64,000 bases of DNA from positions 1,054,001-1,118,000 of the forward strand of contig OZ271831.1 in assembly GCA_965601455.1 (NCBI GenBank). Direction: 5' to 3'. The position numbers were made by a program, and so were the translations under genes. Shown piece after piece: positions 42,201 through 50,548 of the stretch. Position 1 is the first letter of the stretch. Each line of letters opens with the position of its first letter. The notes below the pieces were generated by a model that saw nothing but the letters and a program-made list of their open reading frames with translations, was not told where the DNA came from and made no database searches. This DNA comes from JANQEU01 sp965601455. Lineage in GTDB: Bacteria; Bacteroidota; Bacteroidia; Cytophagales; Cyclobacteriaceae.

Positions 42201-42381
42201 CGACTACTCCAGTCACCGTGGCCGATCTTCCACCCCGGAATGGACCAACCAAACGCCATTCCATTCCACCTAGCTTTTCTTCATCAAAGGGCTGGTAACT
42301 TGAACTGCTACCTCGGCGTTGGGAATCCGCTGTAGTAGATGAAATCAGTAATATGATTATGGGTATTAGAAACTTCTTCAT
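39277..42381 (-). CDS. VPS10/sortilin-like Asp-box beta-propeller exoprotein
   Basis: A 1034-residue exported protein with a signal peptide (IPIIILLISSTTADS) followed by a serine/arginine-rich linker. Like the 7.9 kb protein it has many Asp-box turns (KTNDGGQTWECI, RSKDGGNSWEKI, RSDDGGENWEYI, VTRDGGENWTNI) in a VPS10-type propeller, then a C-terminal beta-rich domain and a helical end. The two proteins share the start motif GPFRGGR or GPMRGGRV and the ATGGGVWKT-like repeat. It is a paralog of 992/1034-residue type; no catalytic set is visible. Confidence 0.85.
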   Translation of the reverse strand: MKKFLIPIIILLISSTTADSQRRGSSSSYQPFDEEKLGGMEWRLVGPFRGGRSATVTGVVGNRNLYYMGTAGGGVWKTNDGGQTWECISDGYYGGSIGAVAVSDKDPNVIYVGEGEQTVRGNVSSGWGMWRSTDAGKSWKHIGLKNTEHISRIRIHPDNPDVLYVAAMGNLWKPNPERGIFRSKDGGNSWEKILFVSNEAGAVDLILDPNNPRIMYASTWQIKRNGYRMDSGGPGSKLWRSFDGGDTWEEITDKPGLPTGVWGISGVTISPVNSDRIWVIVENKKGGVYRSDDGGENWEYINSNNALRQRAWYYSRIYADTQNEDRVYVVNVSYHRSNDGGKTFESSNAPHGDHHDLWIDPLDNKRMVMADDGGGQVSTDGGANWTTYHNQPTAQFYRVTTDNNFPFRILGAQQDNSTVRILHRSEGNAITEAHWEPSAGGESAHLAPDPDDPNIVFGGTFKGYMMRKDHNTGQTRSTNVWPYNPAGSGVEVMKYRFNWNFPVMFSPHDSDKLYAGSNYLHVSTNEGQSWDVISPDLTRNDPKTLYSSGGPITQDNTGVEYYGTIFAMAESPHEAGVIYAGSDDGLIHVTRDGGENWTNITPPMSQSNNMINCIDVDPQDPAGVYVAATAYKFGDYKPYLFKSSDYGATWTLITKGIDPVHYTRAIRADLERDGLLYAGTEWAMYVSIDDGANWQPFQLNLPITSIRDLHVREEYLIAATHGRSFWMIDDLSPIRQMTSEVQNKTSHLYKPKKSYRMAQGGRGRADKRLEGTNHPNGVMFNFFVQNEKDTINLDIKESGGDLIMQFSNYPANGSKKLNVSKGGNQFVWNMRYPGFTSFPGMVLYSSPNRGPKAIPGTYNAVLTVNGTSVSQDFEIIKDPRMPNTADDYASQFDFLIQVRDKVSEAHEAMLNITSMRNEINFIKKGLEDSETTALMDDFLMKMEAVENNIHQTKNKSYQDPLNYGLKVNNRLAFLMADQQRGDYPPTDQAREVFEEQSKELDGYLNELETLTSKMVPEINMKLQSLGKTFISFPE

Positions 42382-42618
42382 TTATTAAAAGGTATTTTGT
42401 GGTGGAAGCCAAGCTAAACAAATTCTGTTTTCCCTCCTAAGCGAAAATTGGCGATTGGTATAAAATGAGGTTTCGTTGTAGAATACTCTTGGATTAGTGG
42501 TTGTCCACTTTTATCATCTGTATGGATAGGGTTGAGAAAAAGTCCAAATCCCGTCTACAATTCGTTTACAAACGTAAAAAAGAAAGCTCTCACCCAGAAT
42601 TTTGTTGGGATATGGTTG

Positions 42619-42658
42619 GTCCTAAACCCAATTTTAGGACGGTCATAATCGTCCTAAA
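42619..42658 (+). promoter_or_regulatory. Three GTCCTAAA boxes before the chemoreceptor gene
   Basis: GTCCTAAA occurs at 42619-42626 and 42651-42658, and its reverse complement TTTAGGAC at 42633-42640. The last box ends 11 bases before the ATG and the first two form an inverted repeat with a six-base gap. Three copies in 40 bases suggest an operator for a DNA-binding regulator. Confidence 0.5.
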
Positions 42659-42669
42659 ATGTGATAACC

Positions 42670-44496
42670 ATGTATGAATTAATTAAGTCAAGCTTTGAAG
42701 TGGGGGGTAGCAATCTTCCAAAGATTGTCTCTGTTGTTCTAGTATTTCTGCCTATTGTAATACTCGTGGCCAGAAAAGTATGGCGATTCTCTGTTTTGGC
42801 AACGCTTTCCGGAATATTCCTTTCTTTTTCAGCCCTGATAGGAGTTGTATCATTCTTTTCTGGTGAGGAGGGTTTTCAGCACATGATTTGGATAATTCCC
42901 TTAGGGTTGCTAATGGTGTTTTTTATCTTCAGATATATTCATTTTAACATCCATCTACCTTTGCTTACAATTATCTCCGTAATTGAGAAGTTAGTCGTGG
43001 GTGATTTGGATTTTGAGTTAACCCAACCTGTTGGTAGACAAAGAAAGAATGAAATTGGTCGATTACTATTGGCACTCAAGAAACTTCAATTAACAACAAG
43101 AAAGAATGCGGACTTTGCTGAGGAGATTACTCAGGGTCATATGGAGACTTCATTTCACGTTCTGGGGGAGAAGGATTCAATGGGTAATTCACTTTTGTCA
43201 TTACGTGAAAATCTTTCATCGCTAATAAATGAAACTAAGCGGGCTGTTTATGCTGCAGGTTCCAAGGGTATGTTGGAAGTCCGAATTGATATTGATGGGA
43301 AACATGGTGTCTGGAAGGAGTTGTCAGGAGGTATAAATGACTTACTTGATTCAATATCCTTACCGTTCAAGTCATTAAATGATATCGTTCAAAAAATTGC
43401 CCAAGGCGATTTATCCATGAGATATGAGCAGCACTCCACGGGAGATATTTTACTGTTGAAAGAGAATCTAAATCAGGCTCTGGATAACCTGAATGACCTT
43501 TTGATTGAGATTACCAGCAACGTCGATAGGATTTCTGACTCCTCTGAGGAAATGCTAACGGTTTCTGTGGAGATGTACAATAACACAGAGGAAATAGCCT
43601 CTTCAATTTCAGAAATGAGTAATGGGGCTCAGGGACAACTAAGTAATGTGGAGGAGTCATCGAGATTAATCCAGGATATTCAAACCTCTTCCGATGATAT
43701 CGGTCAGCAAGCCAATCGAATTCATGAAGCAGCCCAGGAAGGTGTGGAGAACAGCACTGACGGACTAAAGATGATTCACCAGGTTTCTGGAAGTATTTCT
43801 GATATAGCCACATTTGCGGAGGCCACCAACAATTCCATTTTTGCCCTAACGGAGAGTACAAAACAGATATCGGGCGTACTTCGTGTTATTACAGAAATAT
43901 CTGCTCAGACAAATCTTTTGGCACTTAATGCGGCTATAGAAGCTGCTCAGGCGGGCGAAGCAGGGAGAGGCTTTTCTGTAGTTGCGGAGGAGATTCGTAA
44001 GCTAGCAGAGGATTCAAGAAAATCAGTTAAGGAAATAGAGACGCTCGTGAGTAATGTGGACAAGAACTCGGAGATGACTTCAAGTAGTCTAAAGGATTTA
44101 AATAAGAGCATTACCCTGGGAGAAGAGTCCTCAGTTAATGCATCAGAAGCATTTGAAAAAATATCGGTTTCCACCAGTGAAACTTTGGAGATATCAAAGG
44201 ATATCCTGACTTCCTCCAATAACCAGATTTCGAATATTAAGGGTATTCTTGATCTTGCGGAAGGCGTAGTAGTCATTGCGGAGCAAACTGCCGCCGGGAC
44301 AGAAGAAATTGCCAGCTCTACTACCGAGTTGTCATCTGGCATGAAAAATCACACAGACAAAGCCGAGATTGTAGTAGAGATTACCAAGGGGCTCAAGGGG
44401 AAAGTCAGTAAATTCAGATTATCCAGTGAAATGGAATCCACCCCCGATGAAGCGGAAGATATTGAGTACTTTGAAGAGCAAGAAATGGGTCAGTAA
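42670..44496 (+). CDS. Methyl-accepting chemotaxis protein without periplasmic sensor
   Basis: A chemoreceptor of about 608 residues. I chose ATG at 42670; an in-frame GTG at 42661 would add three residues (MIT). The N-terminus has three membrane helices (VVLVFLPIVILVARKV, VLATLSGIFLSFSALIG, MIWIIPLGLLMVFFIF) and no real periplasmic domain, so input may be membrane or cytoplasmic. HAMP-type segments and a signalling domain with the hairpin QTNLLALNAAIEAAQAG follow, nearly the same as the 834-residue receptor. It ends with an acidic tail, overlapping the convergent DinB gene by seven bases. Confidence 0.9.
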   Translation: MYELIKSSFEVGGSNLPKIVSVVLVFLPIVILVARKVWRFSVLATLSGIFLSFSALIGVVSFFSGEEGFQHMIWIIPLGLLMVFFIFRYIHFNIHLPLLTIISVIEKLVVGDLDFELTQPVGRQRKNEIGRLLLALKKLQLTTRKNADFAEEITQGHMETSFHVLGEKDSMGNSLLSLRENLSSLINETKRAVYAAGSKGMLEVRIDIDGKHGVWKELSGGINDLLDSISLPFKSLNDIVQKIAQGDLSMRYEQHSTGDILLLKENLNQALDNLNDLLIEITSNVDRISDSSEEMLTVSVEMYNNTEEIASSISEMSNGAQGQLSNVEESSRLIQDIQTSSDDIGQQANRIHEAAQEGVENSTDGLKMIHQVSGSISDIATFAEATNNSIFALTESTKQISGVLRVITEISAQTNLLALNAAIEAAQAGEAGRGFSVVAEEIRKLAEDSRKSVKEIETLVSNVDKNSEMTSSSLKDLNKSITLGEESSVNASEAFEKISVSTSETLEISKDILTSSNNQISNIKGILDLAEGVVVIAEQTAAGTEEIASSTTELSSGMKNHTDKAEIVVEITKGLKGKVSKFRLSSEMESTPDEAEDIEYFEEQEMGQ

Positions 44497-44996
44497 GGTT
44501 CCTTGACCTGAGGCTTGTAAAATGAGATTATCTGCTTTGCATGATGTTCTTGATGAGCTACGTAATCCCATACTAAATACGCTAAATTAGATAGGGAATC
44601 CTTACTCAATCTAGCGTGAGCTATTTCATCAAAGTTATGTTCAGTAGTCTCATGGTATAGTATTTCTTCTGGTAGCTTCTGAATGAAGAAAGCAAGATGC
44701 ATATTGTATCGAAACCAGATTTCAATCAAATCTTTCCAGTTCATTTCCTGATACATGTGAGCTTCAACCCAATTTTCTTGACTGTATCCTGAGAATTCAA
44801 GATTACCGGTAAAAGAACCTCTGGCTATTCGCTGATGATTGATTAATGCCGAGTCAATCATGTGCCCAAGAATTTCCTTCTTTGACCATCGCGATCCTTT
44901 TTTAGCCTTGGACTCCAATTCCGTGATTTTCTTAAACTGGACTTTCAGGCTCATGGTTACGTCTTCTAATACGATACCAGGATTTTCAACTCTCAT
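44490..44996 (-). CDS. DinB-family protein
   Basis: A 168-residue DinB/YfiT-like four-helix-bundle protein. The pattern of three metal-binding histidines is visible: one in HMIDSALINHQRI, one near the middle (NMHLAFF), and the third in the VAHQEHHAKQI helix at the C-terminus. Such proteins act as thiol transferases or bind zinc or nickel; the substrate is unknown. No signal peptide. It overlaps the end of the chemoreceptor gene by seven bases on the other strand. Confidence 0.8.
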   Translation of the reverse strand: MRVENPGIVLEDVTMSLKVQFKKITELESKAKKGSRWSKKEILGHMIDSALINHQRIARGSFTGNLEFSGYSQENWVEAHMYQEMNWKDLIEIWFRYNMHLAFFIQKLPEEILYHETTEHNFDEIAHARLSKDSLSNLAYLVWDYVAHQEHHAKQIISFYKPQVKEPY

Positions 44997-45102
44997 AGCT
45001 TGGGGTTTGTTATTTCAATCTTTCTCGGCATTAAGTTAGTATTAATTTCGATTGATGCATGAAAACAAGGATAGCCAATAATCCAGAAGCAACAAGATGA
45101 AT

Positions 45103-46200
45103 TTAGACCTTAATATAAATATTGCGTTTTTCGAGCCAGACGGCAATACCCCAACAGATGGCAGTAACAAACATCGCGAAAGCTAAGGACGATAGATTAC
45201 CACCCATCCACGCGAACAGGTTGTCGAAAAGAATCTTTTTCAAGCTTACATCACCGATTTTTATCATGTACAATGCTCTCGCGATAAGACCAGATGCGAT
45301 GTATACGAAAAGGGGATTCTTACCAAAAGAATTGAAAAAGTCAAATTGAAATTTTCGGGGAGCGAATTCCATGAGGTAAAGAATTAGCCCAAGGATCAGA
45401 CAATCCAGTCCAACAGTAAGTAATACAAAGGAACTGGTCCATATTTTCTTATTAAATGGGAAAGCAGGATCCCATATATAACTAACGAACAGCAAAGCAG
45501 TTCCTATGAGCATTAGATGGGCAAGCTTTTCATAGGATGCACCATCTTTTCTAAGATATACACCTACCAAATACCCGCCTAATACATTTACAATGGCGGG
45601 GATGGTACTTAATAGTCCCTCCGGATCAAAGGGAATACCTTCCCCTCCGTAAAGGTGGTTGGGTCCAATTAGCCACAAGTCCAATTTTAGAACGGCATTA
45701 CCTTCCAATGAAAGGTCTCCGAAAAGAGGAAGTATTAGCCAATAAACAAAAAGCAATCCTCCCGAAGCGTATATAATCTGCTTTGATGTTAGATAATAGA
45801 CAAGAGGAAGGGCGACAGCGTAGCATAATCCGATTCTCTGAAGAACACCAAATATCCTGGTATAAGAAATGGACTTAAATACCCATACTCCATCAACCTC
45901 ACGGAAAAAGGGAAACCATGATAGTAGGTAGCCTAAAATAAAGATTATGAATGCCCTCTTGAGTCCTTTGATCAATACCTGCCTTGAGGTCTGATTTTCC
46001 CACTTTAGAGACACAAAAGCCATCGCATTTCCAACGGCAAATAGAAAGGAAGGGAAGACAAGGTCAGTAGGTGTAAATCCATGCCAATCGGCATGAAGAA
46101 GTAACGAATAGGTATTGGACCAATCTCCGGGATTGTTCACAACAATCATGAAAGCGATTGTCATTCCACGAAAGATATCAAGGGCCTTAAATCTTTTCAT
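45103..46200 (-). CDS. HGSNAT-like membrane acyltransferase (DUF5009/DUF1624)
   Basis: A 365-residue membrane protein with about 10 hydrophobic helices. The start, RFKALDIFRGMTIAFMIVVN, and the following HADWHGFTPTDLVFPSFLF belong to the heparan-alpha-glucosaminide N-acetyltransferase-like family (DUF1624/DUF5009), in which this conserved histidine region carries acetyl transfer across the membrane. The exact substrate in bacteria is unknown; acylation of an envelope sugar is likely. It is monocistronic or co-transcribed with the GNAT gene upstream, which lies 51 bases away. Confidence 0.85.
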   Translation of the reverse strand: MKRFKALDIFRGMTIAFMIVVNNPGDWSNTYSLLLHADWHGFTPTDLVFPSFLFAVGNAMAFVSLKWENQTSRQVLIKGLKRAFIIFILGYLLSWFPFFREVDGVWVFKSISYTRIFGVLQRIGLCYAVALPLVYYLTSKQIIYASGGLLFVYWLILPLFGDLSLEGNAVLKLDLWLIGPNHLYGGEGIPFDPEGLLSTIPAIVNVLGGYLVGVYLRKDGASYEKLAHLMLIGTALLFVSYIWDPAFPFNKKIWTSSFVLLTVGLDCLILGLILYLMEFAPRKFQFDFFNSFGKNPLFVYIASGLIARALYMIKIGDVSLKKILFDNLFAWMGGNLSSLAFAMFVTAICWGIAVWLEKRNIYIKV

Positions 46201-46251
46201 ACCACAACTTTGGCGGCAAGTATAAAGGGATTCTGGTGTATATGCCCAATC

Positions 46252-46776
46252 TTAAGATCTTTCCAGCGTAAGCTCCATTAATAAATCTGTCTGTAGATCG
46301 CTTCCTAACATAAAATCGTGTGTTCCGGTAACTTCAAATCCATAACTTCGATAGAATAAGATTGCCGCTTCATTTTTATCCCAAACCCCTAGCCATAGCG
46401 TTTTGAATTTTCCTATCACAATGCTCAGAATATAGTCCATCATGGCTTTACCGATTCCTTTTCTATGGTACTTATTAAGAACATAAATTCTTTCTAATTC
46501 CATGCTTTTGGGATCATTAATGTCTGTCTGGAAAGGAACTTCATTTAATTTGCAGTAGCCTGCAATGGTATCATTAGCTACTCGAACTAGAAAATAATGA
46601 ACTCCATCATTATTAATTTCGCTCAGCAGTTTCCTGTGGTCAAAACTTTTTTGGATGTATTCATCCATGTCATAACTGTTATTGTATTTTTCGAAAGCTT
46701 GCCTGAATGAAGTTTTGGCTACAGATGACAATAACCCAACTTCTTCTGGACGGCATTCCAAAATAGAGATTTCCAA
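46252..46776 (-). CDS. GNAT-family N-acetyltransferase
   Basis: A 174-residue acetyltransferase. The acetyl-CoA loop is RIYVLNKYHRKGIGKAMMDYI (Q/RxxGxG/A type), then the strand LWLGVWDKNEAAILFYRSYGFEVTG. Fold and length are normal for GNAT. The substrate is unknown. It starts four bases after the stop of the sensor kinase upstream, so they are in one operon. Confidence 0.85.
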   Translation of the reverse strand: MEISILECRPEEVGLLSSVAKTSFRQAFEKYNNSYDMDEYIQKSFDHRKLLSEINNDGVHYFLVRVANDTIAGYCKLNEVPFQTDINDPKSMELERIYVLNKYHRKGIGKAMMDYILSIVIGKFKTLWLGVWDKNEAAILFYRSYGFEVTGTHDFMLGSDLQTDLLMELTLERS

Positions 46777-46780
46777 TGTC

Positions 46781-48478
46781 CTACGCTTTATCCGCGATGG
46801 AAGAGGAGGGAAGTATCATGGTGAATATCGATCCCTTGTCTGTTTCGCTCTGAACTTCTATTCTTCCATGATTTTTATCCATGAATTCTTTTGTAAGCAC
46901 CAGACCAAGACCGGATCCCGTTTCACCTTTGGTGCCTATACGTTGATCTTTTTCCAGATTAAAAATTAGTTCTAATTCATTTTCAGGAATTCCAATTCCG
47001 GAATCCGTAATTGAGATTTGGTGTTTGTCTTGTCCGCTTGAAGCTTCAACTTTAATTCTTCCACCATCGGCGGTGAATTTGATCGCGTTGGAGAGCAGGT
47101 TGCGGATACACGAACTAATCATGTTTTTATCCACATTAGCCATCATATGTCCATTTTTCTCGACTACTATTTCAATGTTTTTGTCGTTCGCATCTTCCTT
47201 AACAAGTTCAATTGATTCCTCGAGACAACCTGATAAATCAACTATCTGAAAATCGGGTTTTATCTTGTTACTACTCAGCATGGACCAGCGAAGTAAATTG
47301 TCAAGAAGGATAAGTGTTCGATCTACTGATGATTTCACCCGATCCATTATTTCTTCCTCGGACATATCAGGGAGTTTTTCCTTTTGTTTGAGATCAACCA
47401 TGGTGGAAAGGGTAGCTAACGGGCTCTTTATATCATGGCCAATGATGGAGAAGAAACGATCTTTAGTTGAGTTCAACTGTGATAGTTCTTTATTCTGAAT
47501 CTCAAGATCTTCTTTTTGTTGATGCACCACTGATTGTGCAATGAGAAGTTCTTCATTAAGTCGCTCAAATCGAATGGTCTGTTGGGAGATGTACCAGAAA
47601 GCCATGATAAAAAGGAAAAACCCAATCATGATGGCGAAGGTGATCAGATTGAAGAAGCTAACATTCTCTTTGTGAGCGGTGCCAACTGTTATTCTTCGTC
47701 CAAATACCTCGGTTGATGAGTAGATAAAATCGTTTTCATTTGCTTCGAAATTCGAATAATTCAATGAATCAAACTCATTATTATAGATTGGTGTTTGGTC
47801 GTAAATTGCCCGCCTATCAAACGCGTGGCCACCAACAGTGAACTTGAAAATAAAGTCATCTGCAATGGGTTCTGAGTAAATATCATCCAGAACCTTCTTC
47901 AACGAAAATGCCGGGGTAATATACCCAATTGATTGCCCATTCCTGAAAACGCCAAAACTAAATGAGATCCCTACCCAACCTTCCAGTAGGTTTACCGGCT
48001 TCGACAAGTGTAACTCCCTAGTCAACATGATGGAGTCCATTCTACGTATAATCGCTTCATTACTGCGCTGAGGAATAGGATTACCGGATAATCGATTGGG
48101 ATCTATTCGATTTTTCTCAAAAACGTACGTGAAAATATGTGTGGTATCAATATATGAGATGACATATGGGCTTCTGAAATCAAGATCTTTGAGAAGATTA
48201 TTCGTAAATTTTTGAAACTGCAATGCCGAAGGCATTTTGGGAGATTGGTGGGCGTAAGAACGAAGGCCGGATGTAATAGTGGCAAATTGATTCAGTGAGG
48301 ATTCCAAACGAGAAATCGCTGCGCTGTTAATATTCTGTAATTGTGCGTCTCTTTTCTCTATTTCGCGGTTTATGATGACCTGATTAAGCAAAAAAACGGA
48401 AAAACCAGTCCCCACGATGAGCACAATGAACACAATATATATTCGTAAACTACTATTTGCCTTTCTGGTGGACGACAT
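46781..48478 (-). CDS. Membrane sensor histidine kinase
   Basis: A 565-residue kinase. There is a membrane helix at about residues 10-32, an extracytoplasmic sensor of about 240 residues resembling CHASE1 (ISRLESSLNQFATITSGLR, YIDTTHIFTYVFEKNRI), a second helix at about 280-300, then a coiled coil, a HisKA domain with phospho-histidine in IGHDIKSPLATLS, and a HATPase end (NLLSNAIKFTADGG, DSGIGIPENELELIF, GSGLGLVL). No response regulator is adjacent. The sensor call is tentative; the kinase core is clear. Confidence 0.9.
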   Translation of the reverse strand: MSSTRKANSSLRIYIVFIVLIVGTGFSVFLLNQVIINREIEKRDAQLQNINSAAISRLESSLNQFATITSGLRSYAHQSPKMPSALQFQKFTNNLLKDLDFRSPYVISYIDTTHIFTYVFEKNRIDPNRLSGNPIPQRSNEAIIRRMDSIMLTRELHLSKPVNLLEGWVGISFSFGVFRNGQSIGYITPAFSLKKVLDDIYSEPIADDFIFKFTVGGHAFDRRAIYDQTPIYNNEFDSLNYSNFEANENDFIYSSTEVFGRRITVGTAHKENVSFFNLITFAIMIGFFLFIMAFWYISQQTIRFERLNEELLIAQSVVHQQKEDLEIQNKELSQLNSTKDRFFSIIGHDIKSPLATLSTMVDLKQKEKLPDMSEEEIMDRVKSSVDRTLILLDNLLRWSMLSSNKIKPDFQIVDLSGCLEESIELVKEDANDKNIEIVVEKNGHMMANVDKNMISSCIRNLLSNAIKFTADGGRIKVEASSGQDKHQISITDSGIGIPENELELIFNLEKDQRIGTKGETGSGLGLVLTKEFMDKNHGRIEVQSETDKGSIFTMILPSSSIADKA

Positions 48479-48524
48479 CTGTTAAAAGTAAATGTAACAA
48501 AGTATCGTTTATTTCGGCCTGAAG

Positions 48525-48677
48525 CTATTCAGCAGCGTTCCCACCTCTCAGTCTCTTGATAGATAAAGTAATGAGTTTCTTCAATTTTGATTCATCAATG
48601 TCTTCCACTGTTTTTCTGTACAGGCAATACTTACCCTCCGGGTAGTTCTTTTCTACAAAAAAAATGAAAAAAACCAC
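48525..48677 (-). CDS. Possible 50-residue small protein
   Basis: An unlisted frame reads from a GTG at 48675-48677 to a TAG at 48525-48527. After a T-rich beginning it becomes clearly protein-like: EKNYPEGKYCLYRKTVEDI, then ESKLKKLITLSIKRLRGG. The likely true start is uncertain, because the GTG lies inside the terminator stem and the first seven residues are encoded by T runs. It could be a small regulator or the end of a shortened gene. I recognise no family. Confidence 0.35.
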   Translation of the reverse strand: MVFFIFFVEKNYPEGKYCLYRKTVEDIDESKLKKLITLSIKRLRGGNAAE

Positions 48678-48700
48678 TCCAATTGTTGCTTAGAGTGGTT
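48665..48700 (-). terminator. Intrinsic terminator of the 587-residue gene
   Basis: AACCACTC at 48672-48679 pairs with GAGTGGTT at 48693-48700; on the minus strand the stem is followed by a run of seven T. It ends the gene at 48.7-50.5 kb. Confidence 0.8.
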
Positions 48701-48721
48701 CAATATTGCCAGAAAATGAAA

Positions 48722-50485
48722 TTACTCGTCTCCTATGTTCCAAATGCGATCGTAACCCATTTCAACCTCTTTTTCCCTCATTGTGCGAAGGCCCTGTTCC
48801 AATAATGGAATAATCGAATCAAAGCTGCAAACACGTAAGAGATCTTCTTTATTAGCCTGTACCTCTTCAGAGTTAAACGGCTCTCCTGATGCTCTGAGGA
48901 TAAAACCATCGACGTAACTTCCCAATTGGTCGTTTCTCTCTTCGTCTCGTCCTTGAATTGAAATACGGAAAGAAGGAATCAAAATAATATTGTTTGCGTC
49001 GTTTGTTGAGATCGCTAGGTTGAGGTTCATACTGACAAGTCCGTCCACATCCCCAGCATTCTTCATCAGATTTACCATGGGATTGTCAGCGGTAGTATTC
49101 GAGTTCACATTGGCAAAAAACTCTTTTGGCTTCTTAGGATTCGTCCGCTTGGTATCCTTGTAGCTGATTTTCACTTTTTTGTAATTGTTCTCTTCGTCGG
49201 ATGAGAAAAACATTTCATACTCAGGAGCTCCCGTAACATCTTCCACGGGGACAAAATCAACATTGTATTCATTTTTGAAAAATGTAACTACTTCATTGTA
49301 AATGTTTTCCATGACGTATTCCCAGTGCTCGTCAGGCAATTGTGGAAATTCAAGCGTGGTGGTAGTCGTGGTGTAAGTGGTGGTGTAAGGCCCATAGTCA
49401 ACTGAAGTCTCACTTTCCTCATGAAAGGTTCTTACCGACATGGTGAATGAAGTCAATCCAAAACGAGAAGCCTTTGAAAAAGGAATGCCGTAATTGGCGT
49501 TGGGCTTATTGAATTGGTATTGATCGACTTTGTCGGCGGATTTATATCGAACAAGTAGGTTAGTTATTATACCTTCTTCCTGTTTGCCCTTAACGATCAC
49601 GGGCATTGTCGCAAATGACTTAATGGTAATCTCTGAAGCTGCTAAATCACCTGGTATTTGATCTTCGTTGTAATCGTCTTTATTTAGAATCTTTACCCTC
49701 TCCACAATAAGGTAGTTTTCACCTTTATTGAATTGACCAGCATTTAATTGACCTGATATTTCCGGGTTTGCTAATGCTTCTTTTGGAATAGTTACTTTTC
49801 TCACTCCGGCTTCTTCCGTTTCAAAATCTGCAAAATGATTTAAAGCTCTTACTCCTGTTATGTCAGTCAGTAAGGATACCCTGATTGTTGTTCCTTCCGA
49901 TCCGGGGGGATTGTTGTATTCAAGGACAATGTCCTCATTTAAATCAAGAATGGGTAACGATACCTCCTCGTTTACGCTTAAGATATCAATTCCCGGTATC
50001 CCTGAAAGTGTGAATGACGCTTTATCTCCACCGGCGGCACTCATATCGATGGTGAAAGGTGCATATCTTGGTACATCAAATGTTTTCCCAAAAGCGCCCA
50101 AGCCCAAATATTCCATTTCTTGACCATCTGCAAAGAATTGGCCTTCGACCTCGTACATACCGATACCTTCACTTTTAGTAAATGATATCCCCACCAGGTG
50201 ATCACCCTCATGAGTTCCTTCCGGGAGATACTTGGTTTCAGAGGTATTCAGGTAAGTTGGGTACATTCCACAGTAGTAAGTTATCCTGGCTACAACCTGA
50301 TCTAATTGATCCGTTTTTGATGTCATCAGGTTTCCGGTCATTTGACCCAACCTTTCTCCAAGTGATTTTTTCTTCGGCTTGGATTCCTCTTTTTCGTCGG
50401 TGTCCTTTTTGAATCGGTTAAGTTGTGCTTCGCTTGGATAAATTAAGCATAGCAATAGTGCTAAGGCGAGTATCGAACGTATCAT
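48722..50485 (-). CDS. Exported protein of unknown function
   Basis: A 587-residue protein with a signal peptide (ILALALLLCLIYPSEAQ) and a short charged stretch (KKDTDEKEESKPKKKS). The body appears to be beta-rich, with strand patterns such as GMYEVEGQFFADGQEM and TTTYTTTTTTLEFPQLP, and no membrane helix, catalytic motif or lipobox. The C-terminus is helical (LLRVCSFDSIIPLLEQGLR). I do not recognise a family. It is monocistronic, with its own terminator. Confidence 0.7.
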   Translation of the reverse strand: MIRSILALALLLCLIYPSEAQLNRFKKDTDEKEESKPKKKSLGERLGQMTGNLMTSKTDQLDQVVARITYYCGMYPTYLNTSETKYLPEGTHEGDHLVGISFTKSEGIGMYEVEGQFFADGQEMEYLGLGAFGKTFDVPRYAPFTIDMSAAGGDKASFTLSGIPGIDILSVNEEVSLPILDLNEDIVLEYNNPPGSEGTTIRVSLLTDITGVRALNHFADFETEEAGVRKVTIPKEALANPEISGQLNAGQFNKGENYLIVERVKILNKDDYNEDQIPGDLAASEITIKSFATMPVIVKGKQEEGIITNLLVRYKSADKVDQYQFNKPNANYGIPFSKASRFGLTSFTMSVRTFHEESETSVDYGPYTTTYTTTTTTLEFPQLPDEHWEYVMENIYNEVVTFFKNEYNVDFVPVEDVTGAPEYEMFFSSDEENNYKKVKISYKDTKRTNPKKPKEFFANVNSNTTADNPMVNLMKNAGDVDGLVSMNLNLAISTNDANNIILIPSFRISIQGRDEERNDQLGSYVDGFILRASGEPFNSEEVQANKEDLLRVCSFDSIIPLLEQGLRTMREKEVEMGYDRIWNIGDE

Positions 50486-50548
50486 GTTGATTTAAATTGG
50501 TAACTACAGACTAATTTAAATCAATAAGTGACAACTTAAAAAAGTTAC

